Shown in pieces: positions 9,486 to 21,042 of a stretch of 64,000 bases of DNA. Within the stretch, counting starts at the first letter, position 1; each line of letters begins with the position of its first letter. Origin of the DNA: Rotaria sp. Silwood1 (Eukaryota; Rotifera; Eurotatoria; Philodinida; Philodinidae); NCBI GenBank assembly GCA_905250075.1, contig CAJNOP010000327.1:69849-133848 (forward strand), read 5' to 3'. The notes beneath the pieces are model-generated. The model was not told where the DNA came from. It searched no databases and was given only the letters and a program-made list of their open reading frames with translations. The translations under genes were made by a program, and so were the position numbers.

Positions 9486-11519
9486 TAGAGGTCGACAAGC
9501 TCAGTTTTAGTTTAGAACTGATGAACTGTTCAAACCGCTAACTAACACGAACTGAACTACTCGAACACTTCTTTCGAATGAACTGAACTTTCTAAACATC
9601 TCTTTTCAAAAGAACTGAACTGCTTGAACAGTTCTTTTGAACGAATTGAACTTTCTGAACAGTTCTCTTCCAATGAACTGAACTCTTTGAACAGTTCTTT
9701 TGAAGAAACTGAACCTTTCAAAGAGTTCAGCTCCATCAACTAATTATCATGAAAAGTTACATCGATAGGTCCTCAAGTCCTATTATGTAGGGGTACCCAA
9801 TGGGCTCTTAAGCCATACTATATAGGAGTACCCATAGGTCCTCAAGTCCTACTCTAGAAAGGTACCCATTGGTCCTTAAGTCCTGTTAGACAGAGGAACC
9901 TATAAATCCTCAAGTTCTCTTATATAGGGATATCCTAAGGACCTCAGGTCCTATTATAGAGGGGTGCCCATACGTCCTCAAGTTCTATTACATGGAGGTT
10001 TCTATAGGTCCTCAAGCTCCATTATTTAGTGGTAACCATAGGTTCTCTACATTTTCATATAGGAGTACCCTAAGGACCTGAACTTGTGTCACAGAGATGT
10101 ACTCATATGTTCTCAAGTTCCATTATATAGAGATTCCCATCGGTCTTCAAGCTCTATGATATAGTGGTACCCATACGTCCTCAACTTCTACTATATGGAG
10201 CACCCTTCGTTTTTGAAGTTCTATTATCAGAAAACACCTCTAGATCATCAAGCAATGCTCTGGAGGCACCATTGCGTCATCAACAACTACTACAAAGAGT
10301 ACCATAGCGTTCTTGGATCCTACTATACCACTAATGACCGAGATAATACGGGAAAAGGCAATCAAAAATCTGCTTGATCAACTAGGGATTAATCAGACTG
10401 GGAGATTCTATTTGTCACTGATAGAAAGCACCGAGGCCCATACATATACGCCTCATTCGATAGTGTCCTCGATGACGGTAGGATTGGCCCGAACATGACT
10501 AGTGGTTGTCCGAACAATAAGAAAGAAAATGCCTCCTGAAATATGATTGGTTCATTTTTTGACCAATCAAATTGAAAGTTTCTATTTGTCGATGATAGAA
10601 ACGACCAAGTCCCATACATATTGCTCTCAGTCGGTAGAGCATCCTCGATAATTCTAGGTTTGACCCGAAGATGACTAGCGGTTGTTCGAACAATAGGAAA
10701 GAAAAAGTTCACAAGTGATGTTTGGGAAGATCTTAGAGTTTTCCAGGGCACTCTATCGTACGTGATGTGTTTGTTTAGGGCTCCGAGCTGTATGTCACGG
10801 AGAAATAAGATGCGCAAGCTGAGTAATCTATTTTCTCACTAGTTGGGTTCTGGAATGTGTGTGCTTTCATCTCATACTGCCAGTGATTGTTGAGAACCCA
10901 AGTGTAGCTCTAAATACAATGCTAGAGGACGAAAATTACTCTGAATAATAGGACTTGAGGACGCATGATTATCTCCCAATAGTAGGACTTGACGACCTAT
11001 GGGTATCTCTATAGTTTAACTTGAGAGCAGAAGAGTACCGCTCAATAAGTAGGACTTGAGGACCTAACGGTGCCCCCTTATAGTAGGACTTCAGGATTCA
11101 ACGGTACCCTTGAATTCTGCGACTTAAGTATCTAAGGGTACCCTCAATAGTAGGGCTTGAGGATCCAATGATACCCCTGAATAGTAGGAATTGAGGATCT
11201 AGGGGTGTTTCCTATAGTGGGGCTTGGGGCCTCAACAGTACCTCCATAGGATAACCCTCGAGGACCTGTGGATACTCCTTTAAGATGGCCCTTGAGAACC
11301 TATGAGTACGTTCGTAGGAGAGTATCTATTTTAACTTTAAGTTCAATTCATTCGAAAAGAACTGTTTGAAAAGTTCAGTTCGTTCGAAAGAACTGTTCGA
11401 ACAGTTTAGTTCATTGGAAGCGAACTCTTTTGAAACAGTTCAGTTCGTACAAAAGAACTGTTCGAGAAGTTCTTTAACTCATTTAAACGGAGTTCGTGAA
11501 CCTAGCTGGCCAACCCCTA
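9486..11519. mobile_element. Non-autonomous hAT-like element with satellite arms (2.03 kb)
   Basis: The ends are related inverted repeats: TAGAGGTCGACAAGCT on the left, and ...AGCTGGCCAACCCCTA on the right. They are flanked by ATTCTTAC (9478-9485) and GTTCTTAC (11520-11527), an 8-base target duplication with one mismatch, as expected for hAT. Inward of each end lies a satellite of about 30-33 bases (GAACTGAACTTTCTGAACAG-like; about 9505-9735 and 11340-11480). Next comes a second satellite of about 35 bases (CCTCAAGTCCTATTATATAG-like; about 9770-10330, and inverted at about 10940-11330). The centre holds a direct duplication of ~170 bases (about 10360-10535 and 10555-10705). There is no transposase. 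Confidence 0.75.
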
Positions 11520-11527
11520 GTTCTTAC

Positions 11528-13046
11528 TCTCACATAAGGCGCCAAGATATTAGCAGAAACTTATTACCTTTATACAAAAAAACGACGAAGTAAATTTGAG
11601 TACAAAATTTTTCTATTAATGTCTACAAAGTCAGATAGGAAAATACTGCTACCGTAACCTTTTAAAATTGAACGAAGATGAATAGCTTTCGATAGGAAGA
11701 AGATAGAAAAATGGGTTTTCAGAAATCGAGAGAAAACAGAAGAGAGCATACAGTCATCTCGCTTTTTATCGATCGCAGAAGTTATCAGAGAGATCAATCT
11801 CTCAACAGAAGTTTGGAGGACGAGTTTTTGAAGACAGTTTGCACTCCATATTGACTTCTAAAAACTATTATTCTACATAAAATATTCTTCTCTTTCAATC
11901 TATACTTGGTTCACATTGTTATCACTGTCTTTCCAAGAAATATTAAAGTTTTCTACAAACTGAATGTTATTACTCACCCGATCCCTCAAAATGATGTCTA
12001 GAACAGAGTAATTTGTCATATTGAATCCATTGTTGAATTCGGTTTGTCATTTCACAGTGATCAGACATCTATACACAGAAATTCAAAAACGTGTCTTCTT
12101 CGATCCTATAGTGCGGCAATATGAAGTTGCTGAAAGCGTGCTAAAAAGATGTCAGATTACTTTGAAATGAAAAGCAACTATTAACAGTAAATTCCGCATA
12201 AAAAAATAATCCCTTTTCAAACATTTTTTGAGTTCTCAGTTATTAACGAGCCAAAAGGTTATCTATTTGGAAAATTTCATCATTTCTTGGAAGAATGTGA
12301 TAGAAATGTGAGCCTTGCGTAGATAGAAAGAGAATAGAATTATTGTCTTCACAGGATGATAGGTCTTAAGTGTCAAAGTGGAATGCAAAATTTTTCCAGA
12401 AACTCACTCTCAAAAATTTTTTGACAGATTCATCTCTCTGTTAGATTCTTAGACTAATGAAAATCAAGATGATTGCATGTTGTACATCGTTTTCTGCCGA
12501 GAACCGCATGCCCCTGTCCTGTTCCTATTAAAAGTTATCCAAATGACATCCTACTACATTGAATTCTGATCTTGATAGAAATTCGAGAGATATAAAGTGA
12601 AAAACCTATTGCGAATAATATTTGCTTATCAACATAAAGGATTGGTTTGAAAATAATCTGTCACAGTTATTTCTGCATTTCTGACAAAACTTTCTTCCTC
12701 CGACTCATACACTATTGGTTTGAATTATCGCTATTTGCTTATTCTTTCATTTCTCGTATGTTTTTTTTACTCTTTTTTTCTTGTGAAACCACATTAATTA
12801 ATTTTGAAATCTTTGAAGAAGTTCTAGTAATTACCGTAATCTTAACATATAATTCATGTCAACATTTGTATATATTTTATCAGAGGACGAGCGCTCTATT
12901 CTATACAATAAGAGAAACTGCAGAAACTATCAAGCAATATCGGTTATAAGGAAGAGTTTATATTAATTAGAAAAAATTTTATACACAATTAAATATGAGT
13001 ATATACGTTCATTCTATTAAAACAAGAAAAACAGCCTATACTATGA
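11528..13046. other. Non-coding stretch without recognised features
   Basis: No coding segment with splice-site or protein-family support was seen. ORFs at 11570-11797 and 12647-12949 have low-complexity, non-conserved translations. Confidence 0.5.
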
Positions 13047-13206
13047 AGTAAAGGCAATTTCTAGAAGGAAAAGCAGTTTCTAGAAGAAAAAGCAATTTCT
13101 AGAAGTAAAAGTAATTTCTCGAAGTAAAAGCAATCTCTAGAGGGAAAAGCAATTTATAGAAGTAAAAGCAATTTATAGAAGTAAAAGCAGTTTATAGAAG
13201 GAAAAT
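13047..13206. repeat. Minisatellite, ~20-bp unit, about eight copies
   Basis: Tandem units of the form AAAAGCAATTTCTAGAAGT, with variants such as TTTATAGAAG. They are short and imperfect, and lie in otherwise featureless AT-rich DNA. Confidence 0.85.
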
Positions 13207-13834
13207 GAATCAATTGTAAATCAAGAAATTTCTATGTACTATTTATATAAATATATTCAAATTTTATAAATAAGAAAAAAATAATAACTGCCGTAAATAA
13301 AATATTTTTATTTCAAAACATAAAATAAAATAATACTCAAGCTTTCATGCTCTATTCTGAGCACATCGTCAGGGATGCTACACTGAAATATTGTATGGAG
13401 AGAAAAAAGTTACAGTTTACAATTTATATACATATATTTTTATTTTTTTAATTCCTTTAACTTTGGTGTTTACATTTCTATAAGAAAGAGTTTGTCGTTG
13501 ATTGTTGCTTATTTTTATTGATGACATAAATAACTTGATGATGTTGTGATTTGGGTTTGAATTTGATTAGCAATCAGGATCCCTTATTTAATTTTTGTAT
13601 TACGTTCGAGTTTTGAGTATGTTATTATTGATTATTGTAAATATTGATTCTTCCTTTATTATTATTAATTTTAATATTATTATGATTATTTCCGTTTTAT
13701 TGTTGTCCTTATTATTATTAATATTATGATTTTTATGGTTACTGTTGTTGTTATTTATAGTCAGGTAGGTGAAATTCCTTGATTGTTTTTAGATGATTTT
13801 ATGGGTATGAATATCTTCTCTTTTTTTATTATGT
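13207..13834. other. AT-rich low-complexity stretch
   Basis: Runs of TTATTATTA and TTTTATTG dominate. No gene was seen. Confidence 0.5.
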
Positions 13835-15110
13835 TCTTATTTTGTGAAACTCAAGTATATTTTCGAAGAAAATAGTCAGTGTAAGTTTTAAGTTCAAGTT
13901 TTCGCGGCACCTCCTCCTCTTACAGACCATAGCAACGAAAGAGAACATTACATAAGACCTCCTCTCCCCAATTACAGACTCCAATAGCCACGCAAAAACG
14001 CTGCCGATTTATTAAACAATAAAAAAAAACGAGTTAAACAGTATGAAGAATATAAGTTCAATTGCTATACAATATTTCAATATTTTCATAGTTATTTCAA
14101 AAAACTATTATATATTTGTTAAAGTTCGTAATAGTGTAGTCGTGAACCTTTTCTTTATAATTTGAACTTGCATGTTAAAAATCACGGATGTAGAGTAATA
14201 ATATAGAATAATCTGTCATAGCAATCATATAATTAATATGAGAATTATGATTCGATCTTTTTATCAGTGCGAAAAATAAACAATATCACCATTATGAATT
14301 CATTCAGATATAAGGTAGTGTAGTAGAAGTTGCAAATGCATATAAACTGCATTATTTTAAAAGTCCTATTCATCAAATAGTCGACGATGGAGAAAAGTAA
14401 TTTTAAATTAAAAAAAAAAATAAATGATTATTATCGAGTATATAGCAATAATTATAAATGAAATCGAGCGCACTCAAATGAAAAAGCTTGTTAGCGCAGT
14501 TCCTGCGGAGCAGAAATGCGGAACTCACGTATACCTTTAGCTTTGTTGCCTGACGCATCATCTGTATACTGAAAGACTTCTCGTCAACTATAGTTGTTTT
14601 CCTTGAGAATCGATGAAAAGAGCGGGAATTTATTATTTATTTGTATATTAAAAATATATATTAAAAAGAAAATATTGTTTTTTTCATTTAAGCGCGCTCG
14701 ATTTCATTTATAATTATTGTTATATACTCGATAATAATCTTTTTTTTTGTTTTCTAATTTGAAGTTATTTTTCTCCACCATCGACTATTTGATGAATACG
14801 TGTATGTAATATTCTTTTTGGTTGCTATGGTCTGTAAGGGGAGGGGGGGGGGGAGCCGTAAAACCTCGAACTTAAAACTTACACTCACTATTTTCTTCGA
14901 AAATATACGTGAGTTCCACAAAAGATATTTTCTGCTTTCAATATAGAAATAGATAATAAATTCTCGCTCTTTTCGTCGCTTGTTGGTGAAAACAACTATA
15001 GGTGGCAAGGAGTCTTTCACTTTAAAGATGATTCGGCAGAATAACAAAGCTAAAGGTATACGTGAGCTCCACATTTCAGGTCTGCAGAAGATATGCTAAC
15101 AAGCTTTTTA
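13835..15110. repeat. Mosaic of nested inverted repeats
   Basis: Three pairs of reverse-complement blocks are visible: about 13845-13940 with 14816-14920; about 14365-14475 with 14693-14795; about 14483-14640 with 14935-15110. The pairs overlap in order, which suggests several insertions or a rearranged foldback element. A G-rich run sits at about 14837-14851. No protein is encoded; the ORF at 14754-15074 lies within the arms. Confidence 0.7.
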
Positions 15111-15260
15111 TGTTCTTTTCATTTTTATTTTATTAGTTGATTTTATTTCTGGGTTCTTATTGTTATTTTTGTTTTTATTTTTTTATTTCATTTGTGTTAC
15201 TATTTTTATCTTATGATTGTTATTCTTATATTTTTATTTATTATTTTATTATTATTTTAG

Positions 15261-15318
15261 GATGTGAGTGTGGGTGGGTTGATCTTATCTTAAAACTCAC
15301 CCACATCCACACCCAAAA
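15261..15318. repeat. GTGTGG/CCACAC inverted hairpin 1
   Basis: GATGTGAGTGTGGGTGGG is followed after a ~15-base spacer by CTCACCCACATCCACACCC. The two halves are imperfect reverse complements built from a GTGTGG-type unit. It lies about 40 bases past the splice donor of the PPR exon. Confidence 0.75.
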
Positions 15319-15360
15319 GTAATGAAACTACGATTCTTCCTGTTTATTGAATAAACTTAC

Positions 15361-15685
15361 TATAGAGATGAATTAATGATGGTAATACATAAGGATCATG
15401 TTTTAATCGAGATGAAAGAAGATTATGAATATTCGAACCACGTTGAAGGTCACCAATTTCAGTACATGCTTTTAAAGCTTGAATTATAATCCAATTCGAG
15501 CATTTTTCAATAGTTGTTTCTTCTCTGTATTTATCAAATAATTCAAGTGCCCTCTCGAATTGTTTGTTATTGTTTAACATTTTCATTTGTTCACCTAAAT
15601 TAACATTAAATCGAATACTTGCTAAACGTTTTGCAAAAAAAACTACAAAACTTAAACGATTATTAACCAATTTATTTAACATCAA
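15361..15685 (-). pseudogene. PPR protein, N-terminal exon fragment
   Basis: The minus-strand frame begins at ATG 15685 and encodes about 108 residues containing PPR-type helical repeats. There is a QFERALELFDKY repeat, then an L-type repeat IIQALKACTEIGDLQRG, then HNLLSSRLKHDPYVLPSLIH with LY. This phrasing is that of plant-like PLS/DYW PPR proteins, which have been reported in bdelloid rotifers and some protists and act in organellar RNA editing in plants. The frame reaches a GTAAGT donor (15360-15355) that splits a codon after LY, exactly where these proteins usually continue with MKCGD, so the exon end looks real. No further PPR exon is visible downstream; that side is inverted-repeat sequence. 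It is either a truncated gene or the first exon of one with a transposon-filled intron. Confidence 0.6.
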
Positions 15686-15689
15686 AATG

Positions 15690-17250
15690 TCTTATTAAAC
15701 TTTTCAAACTAAGGGTGAAGTATATGAAATGAATAGCATACTAAACTGAATTGAACATGTTAAATCCGATGAATCATCCAATCAATATCACAAGATCCAC
15801 CGGATAGGGCGCTGGAAGCCAAACATTTCTCGGTGAGTTCTTGTTTTTGCTGTTCGATTCCTTGAAGAGAACAACAAATGTTAATTGAAATAAATTATTT
15901 TTTAGAAGCCGATTCTCCAAGATCGTTGTTGGTAAGTGGTAATGAGTGTAGAACTATAGCTACTTTGAACCAATAGAACGTCAACCATAAAATTATTTTT
16001 CTCATTATTCACCATCGAAACGAATAACACGTAAGCAGAGCAAGTAAAGCGTAGAAAAAAGAGAAAAATGAATCCGTATTAAATGGCACTTAATGTAAGG
16101 ATGTGGCTGTAATGTATGAATTTAGATATTGATAAAGAGAGCTGACGCCCACACCCAATTTACTGTTTCAGGAACAGTTAAAATATAAGTTCATTTTATC
16201 AACATTGATTCTACCTAATCTTCGTACTTAGATTTATCATTTAAAAAGACTGGTATTTTTAGGAGTAGGAAAAAAGAGATTCATTAATGTTAATAATTTT
16301 TAAAATGAACGTATATAATGAATTAACTAATTTACATCAAAATGAAATCTTTATCAGGTTACTCCACTATCTTGAACTGTCACAGATCTAATTGACACTG
16401 ATATGGAACAAAACTCTAAAGGAATTTTTTTAGGAATGATTTTTTCCTAATCTATCATATAACATGTTTTATTAGAAAATAAATATAAAACTTTATCATT
16501 AATTTCCAGTGATTTGGATTGATTAAACTCTAAATACAACTGAAGAGCATACCGGTGGTTTTTCTGGTTACTGCAGTTATCCAACAGGTTCTTAAACTGA
16601 TTCTGTTTCTGGTAGTGACTATCTAATTTATCAGACTCTTCTATCGTATTATTAGTTGTTTTTAATATTTAATCATTTTCTTTGGATTTCATGTAAAAAA
16701 ATGTATAAAAAAGTAAACAAATAGCTTTAGTTCATAGCTACAATGAAAACAGTTCATGTTTTCTTGATAGTTTTTCATAGAAAAACATATTGAATCGTGG
16801 TATCCAACATAAATGGTAGAGAAGTAAGGATTCTACAATTATTTTGCGATGTAGACATCGTATGAAATTTTAGACTACATCATTCTAGAGTTAAAAAAAC
16901 AAGTAACGCTCGTTGCTGTGCGATTCGCTTAACACTCGACTGAAGTTTTTAGAGCAACGATATACTATTCTACCTTGTCCGATAAAGCTTTAAGAATATC
17001 AAAACTACCGAATCGCCTATACCACAATAATGTTAACATTGTTTTCGATTCAGTTCTCGGAGATCTTTTCTAGGAAACGCAGGACACTAACCATGCTTTC
17101 TTTGTCTCACAGTTGTACTCAACATGCATAAGTTAGAAAACATGGTTTCCTTCATTCTTCCAGATAATACAGTTCTTATTTATGATACATTCAAAAAAAC
17201 GCGATGCTTAAGATATTCAACACATTTTATTCGACATTTGGTCTTCAGTC
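15690..17250. other. Non-coding stretch
   Basis: No supported gene. Promoter sequence of the PPR fragment would lie just above 15690, but no motif is clear. A short CCCACACCC tract occurs at about 16149-16157. Confidence 0.45.
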
Positions 17251-17370
17251 AGGGGTGTGGGTGTGAGTGTTGATGGGTGTGAGTGTGGGTGTGAATGTGG
17301 ATCATTTCACCACACCGACACCCACCACCCATACACACACCGACACCCACATCCATACCCACACCCACCA
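17251..17370. repeat. GTGTGG/CCACAC inverted hairpin 2
   Basis: About 50 bases of GGTGTGGGTGTGAGTG-type repeats are followed by a short AT spacer (ATCATTTCA) and then about 60 bases of ACCGACACCCACCACCC-type repeats. This is the longest of four such hairpins in the window. Confidence 0.85.
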
Positions 17371-18386
17371 TAACTCATGTATTTTCTTACTGGTATTATA
17401 TTTTTTATTTCACTTTTCATCTAAAATTTGATATAAATATCTTCTATTTCTATATGAAGATTATCTGATAAAATTTTACAAATAAACTTCTGTACACAAC
17501 AGCGTTTATCGCAATTGACACCGTCTGTCATGGTTTATGGGGAAAGGGGGTGCAAATTTCTACTCTGTATACTTGAACACTCTTTTTGAATTGTGTTTCA
17601 CAAAATAAAATAGTAAGCAGTAGCGGAGCCAGCGGCAGAAGATAGCTGAGCTTCCTTCTTCACGAGATGTTTGAAAAGCATATTTTTTCTCAAACAAAAT
17701 TGTATCATCCATGGATTTAAAAATCAAAAAACTTTATTCAAATGGTCTTTTAAATATTTTTCACGATAAAGACTTTCAAAAGTTTGATCGACTCGATACA
17801 ATCAAGAAATTTCAAATTTCTTAGTAATTTCTACATTTTTTTCATTTTCTTGTATCTAAATTTCCAAGATCTACTGACTTTTCTGTATCTTGGTCAAGAT
17901 CTTGCTTAAAGGATGTTTCACTAGGGAAATAGAAGATGTTTAAAAATCGACGGCAAAAACAATGTCCCTAATAGCGACGAATTATTAAAAATTAATATAA
18001 ACGGCTTTATTGAGAAACCACATGTCCATGTGTAATGTTTCCATGGAAGTGGTATATCTTATTGGAAATATTGTGGATGCCATCAGAATGGTTTGTTGCA
18101 TCAAATGATTAATAAAAATCTTTTTTTCAAATTTGATCCTTTGTGTAGATTAAGATTCGTTGTCATGATAAAATTAATGAAAAGTCAGAATGTTTTATAT
18201 GCAGCATCTTTATTAACTAGAACAGGCGTAGTTTTCATGAATTATTGAAAAAAATTATTCTGAACAAATGAACAATATCCCAATAAGTTTTATAGTTCAC
18301 AGTGGTGGATCTAGAATTTTTATGCTGGCAGCGGTAATTGTGATGAGAAAACGTGTTTTGAAGTCCGCTTGGAGTAGTATCAGCTC
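17371..18386. other. Non-coding stretch before the hAT-like MITE
   Basis: No gene seen. A degenerate GTGGATCTAGAATTTTTATGCTGG segment (about 18304-18327, written here in two parts: GTGGATCTAGAATT and ATGCTGG) resembles the end of the palindrome at 37348. The target duplication of the following MITE, ATCAGCTC, lies at 18379-18386. Confidence 0.45.
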
Positions 18387-18963
18387 TAGTGTTTTGCGTG
18401 ATCACAAATTTCACGATCACGATCACGATCACGGTCACGATCACGCGTGATCGTGCGTGATTGAGAACTTTTTCCGTCGTCGTGGTCGTGATCGTGCGTG
18501 ATTAGAAACTTTTTTTGTGCTCGTGATCGTTCGTGATTAGAAACTTTTCTCGTGATTGTGACCGTGATTGAGGCAAAAATTTCGTAAGCATAATCATAGC
18601 GAGTATCTGCAAAACCTTAAATATTTATTCAGAAGCATCATATTCACATTTAAACCAGAAAATATCTAATAGTTCATTGCCTATTTATAAGAAAAACAAA
18701 AAGAAAACCCATAATTTAATAAAGAGTACATTAAAAAAAGCTGAGAAAAAGTATGACAACTAGTGTTATGCGTGATCGCGAATTTCACGATCACGATCAC
18801 GCGTGATCGTGCGTGATTGAGAAATTTTTCCGTCGTCGTGATCGTGATCGTGCGTGATTAGAAACTTTTTTTGTGCTCCTGATCGTGATCGTTCGTGATT
18901 AGAAACTTTTTTCGTGATTATGATCGTGATCGTGACCAAAAATATCAGTCACGCAAAACACTA
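18387..18963. mobile_element. hAT-like MITE with CACGAT-repeat arms (577 bp)
   Basis: The terminal inverted repeats are TAGTGTTTTGCGTGA and TCACGCAAAACACTA. They are flanked by a perfect 8-base direct repeat, ATCAGCTC (18379-18386 and 18964-18971), the hallmark of hAT insertion. Inside are two copies of a ~200-base module (18387-18590 and about 18762-18963) rich in CACGAT/ATCGTG hexamers. No ORF for a transposase. The HDHDHD-type peptide translated at 18400-18450 is a microsatellite artefact. Confidence 0.88.
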
Positions 18964-18971
18964 ATCAGCTC

Positions 18972-19462
18972 CCTTTTGGCGCTTTTCTACCGGAAAAAAT
19001 CATTAAAAAAAATCTTTGACCAGAGAGACGATCGTCTCTAGCGTTTCATAAATCTGCCACGGATTGTCGCTTCCATGTAAGCATTGCACATGAACATAGA
19101 CAGTGCACCAGCAAGCAACGAGTTAGCAATTGCTTTCCTTAATTGTTCATGTTTCATCCGTATATGTTATTTCTTCATATTTTCTGAACTTTTGATTATC
19201 AGAGAACTTAAATTTGTACTTCTTTCTGCTTTCGTCTACAATCACCGTATGAGAACATAATCATATAGGAGATCAACTAGCTGCTAACATAAGTTGTTAA
19301 ATAAACACTTTTAATGAGAAGACTGCGATGTTTTCAATTGATGCTTATGTTTATAATTTCATCAAGAAGGGGTAGCAGTTAAAATGGCATACAATAAATT
19401 CACATAAGTATCAATTCGAAAATCCAGTGATTGGCAAGCGGAAGGTAATGACAAAGAAACTT
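18972..19462. other. Non-coding or decayed stretch
   Basis: A minus-strand 39-codon frame (19038-19157; SLLAGALSMFMCNAY) is coding-like in composition, but no splice or family support was found. Confidence 0.35.
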
Positions 19463-19527
19463 GAGGGTGTGAGTGTGGATGTGGTTCTTCTCTTAACCTA
19501 CACCATAACACCACTCCACACCCTCAG
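19463..19527. repeat. GTGTGG/CCACAC inverted hairpin 3
   Basis: TGAGGGTGTGAGTGTGG is followed after a ~25-base spacer by CCACTCCACACCCTCA. Clean terminal symmetry TGAGGGTGTG/CACACCCTCA. Confidence 0.8.
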
Positions 19528-19679
19528 TATTTCTGAAGAATTTTATGATTTGTTGAAGAAAGTATTATGCTTGTCTAGGATCACCTGTTGATAAAACAAG
19601 AGTGAGATTGGTGACGAGAACCAATCGTGCTCTTATCTGTATGCAACCAACGTGTAACCTTATCCTTTTTTACATAAAC

Positions 19680-20100
19680 TTGTACACAATAAATATGCGG
19701 AGATCCAAACACTTGATATAAACTTCTATGAACAAACTACTATCCATCTCAAAAGATAACATTAACCCATCGACTATTATCTGAACCATTCTATTACAAA
19801 AACCATTAACATCAAAGGAAAAACCAATCTCGTCATATGAAGTACTTTGAATCTAGTAATTCTTCTCTTTCAACTCATCCCTACCATCGATATCTTTCTC
19901 CATTGAACTGTTTAATTAGGTTGAGAAAACCATACTTTTCTTATGAGTATTCTTCAACAATTTGCTTCTTCCGTTTGCTCAAAGATTGAATTTTATTTCG
20001 TATTAGATAAACCATTATATCAACCAATAATAGTCCAAAAATAATCACAGTGATTGGTTCCCGATACGAAGTAAATATTCGTTCGTACGATATTTGTTCT
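19680..20100 (-). pseudogene. Membrane-protein C-terminal fragments
   Basis: Two minus-strand stretches look like exon remnants. One, from about 20100 to a stop near 19948, reads through a transmembrane segment (PITVIIFGLLLVDIMVYLI) and a basic tail (SLSKRKKQ) ending VEEYS. The other, about 19880-19690, reads SYDEIGFSFDVNGFCNR and on to a stop. A TAG lies in frame just upstream of the first. With the signal-anchor exon at 20596-20964 they may be parts of one decayed two-pass membrane protein. The family is not recognised, and joining of these pieces is not shown by the sequence. Confidence 0.3.
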
Positions 20101-20595
20101 TTGAGCTCTCTGTTCTACTTTCTCTTTTCTTTTCACTGTTGTTTGGTGATTATCTATCCATGCGACAGCCACTTATTGCTCATGTGCGTTCAACATTTTC
20201 CGGATTAAGATTAGTTAGATGATAGAACACTTATCACTAGTCGAGTTGATGAGAAGATGAAAGTATGTTTCGCTCAAGTACCGTACATCCCCGTGATCTA
20301 TTGCCTCGTTCAAGCATCGCTGTTTCAATAGGCATCAGTTATTTTCTGGGTTATGAATCAGTCATCATTCATGCTTATGTTCTCAAATACATTTGTCTTT
20401 CACTTTGCTCGAAACACTATGCCTATCATTTTTGCATTTATCAGTTGGTTGCGATTGATGTATTTCGTTGTCGAAATAGAACACATACAATTGAAAATAA
20501 TTATACAAAAAAAAATAACGAACAAAAAATCATGTCTTCATTCCATTTCCTGTTATTTCACTATCTCAAAGGTGAACTAAAATGTTCTAACATAG

Positions 20596-20964
20596 TCACG
20601 ATAAGGTAGAACATAGAAGCAATTCAAAGCGAAAATGTTCAGTCATCCGACCATTGAAACTGTTCCCATTGATATTCAAGTAAAAAGCAATTTGAAAATT
20701 ACACAGATTGGATTTTTTTCTAGAAGAAAGTGAAGTCTTGCAATCTGAATTCCACTTTCGCAAGTCATAGATTAGTAAACCAAGAAATAAAAATATGAGT
20801 AAGACAAAAATGATCGGAACACCGAAACCGACGAGACGCTGTTTGGTACAGTAATTTGTACGCGAGCTAACTGCCACTTCATTGTCGATACTTGTGGTCA
20901 ATGGCCTCTCATTTTCATTCATCAATGAGACAGTCACTTGTTGATTTTCGTTGTCGCTTGGCAT
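20596..20964 (-). CDS. Hypothetical single-pass membrane protein or first exon
   Basis: A 122-codon minus-strand frame starts at ATG 20964. It has a polar N-terminus (about residues 1-43), a hydrophobic membrane segment (GVPIIFVLLIFLFLGLLIYDL, about residues 48-67, given here at its core FVLLIFLFLGLLIY), then a short Cys-containing polar region. The last ~40 residues look like read-through of an intron, so the real product probably continues in another exon. No family was recognised. It lies 79 bases outside the left end of the Harbinger-like element, on the same strand as its transposase but unrelated to it. Confidence 0.35.
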   Translation of the reverse strand: MPSDNENQQVTVSLMNENERPLTTSIDNEVAVSSRTNYCTKQRLVGFGVPIIFVLLIFLFLGLLIYDLRKWNSDCKTSLSSRKKSNLCNFQIAFYLNINGNSFNGRMTEHFRFELLLCSTLS

Positions 20965-21042
20965 GTCTTTCGATCAAACGGTTTCAATGCTATAGTTACA
21001 CTACTTGTGAATAGAAAGACAAGTGTCTATAAATATATATAT

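Noticed and set aside
10389..10817. 142-codon minus-strand ORF
   Set aside because: It spans the tandem ~170-base duplication at the centre of the hAT-like element, and the protein simply repeats itself (YGPRCFLSVTNR-like blocks). No transposase motif.
13047..13206. CRISPR-like array
   Set aside because: Tandem minisatellite with no unique spacers in a eukaryotic genome.
18400..18450. Metal-binding HDHDHDHGHDHA peptide
   Set aside because: It is the translation of CACGAT microsatellite units in a MITE arm.
19038..19157. 39-codon minus-strand ORF with a hydrophobic core
   Set aside because: Coding-like composition, but no splice sites, family or upstream exon support; kept only as a note.
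20265..20609. 114-codon plus-strand ORF
   Set aside because: No family features, and it competes with minus-strand membrane-protein fragments in the same region.
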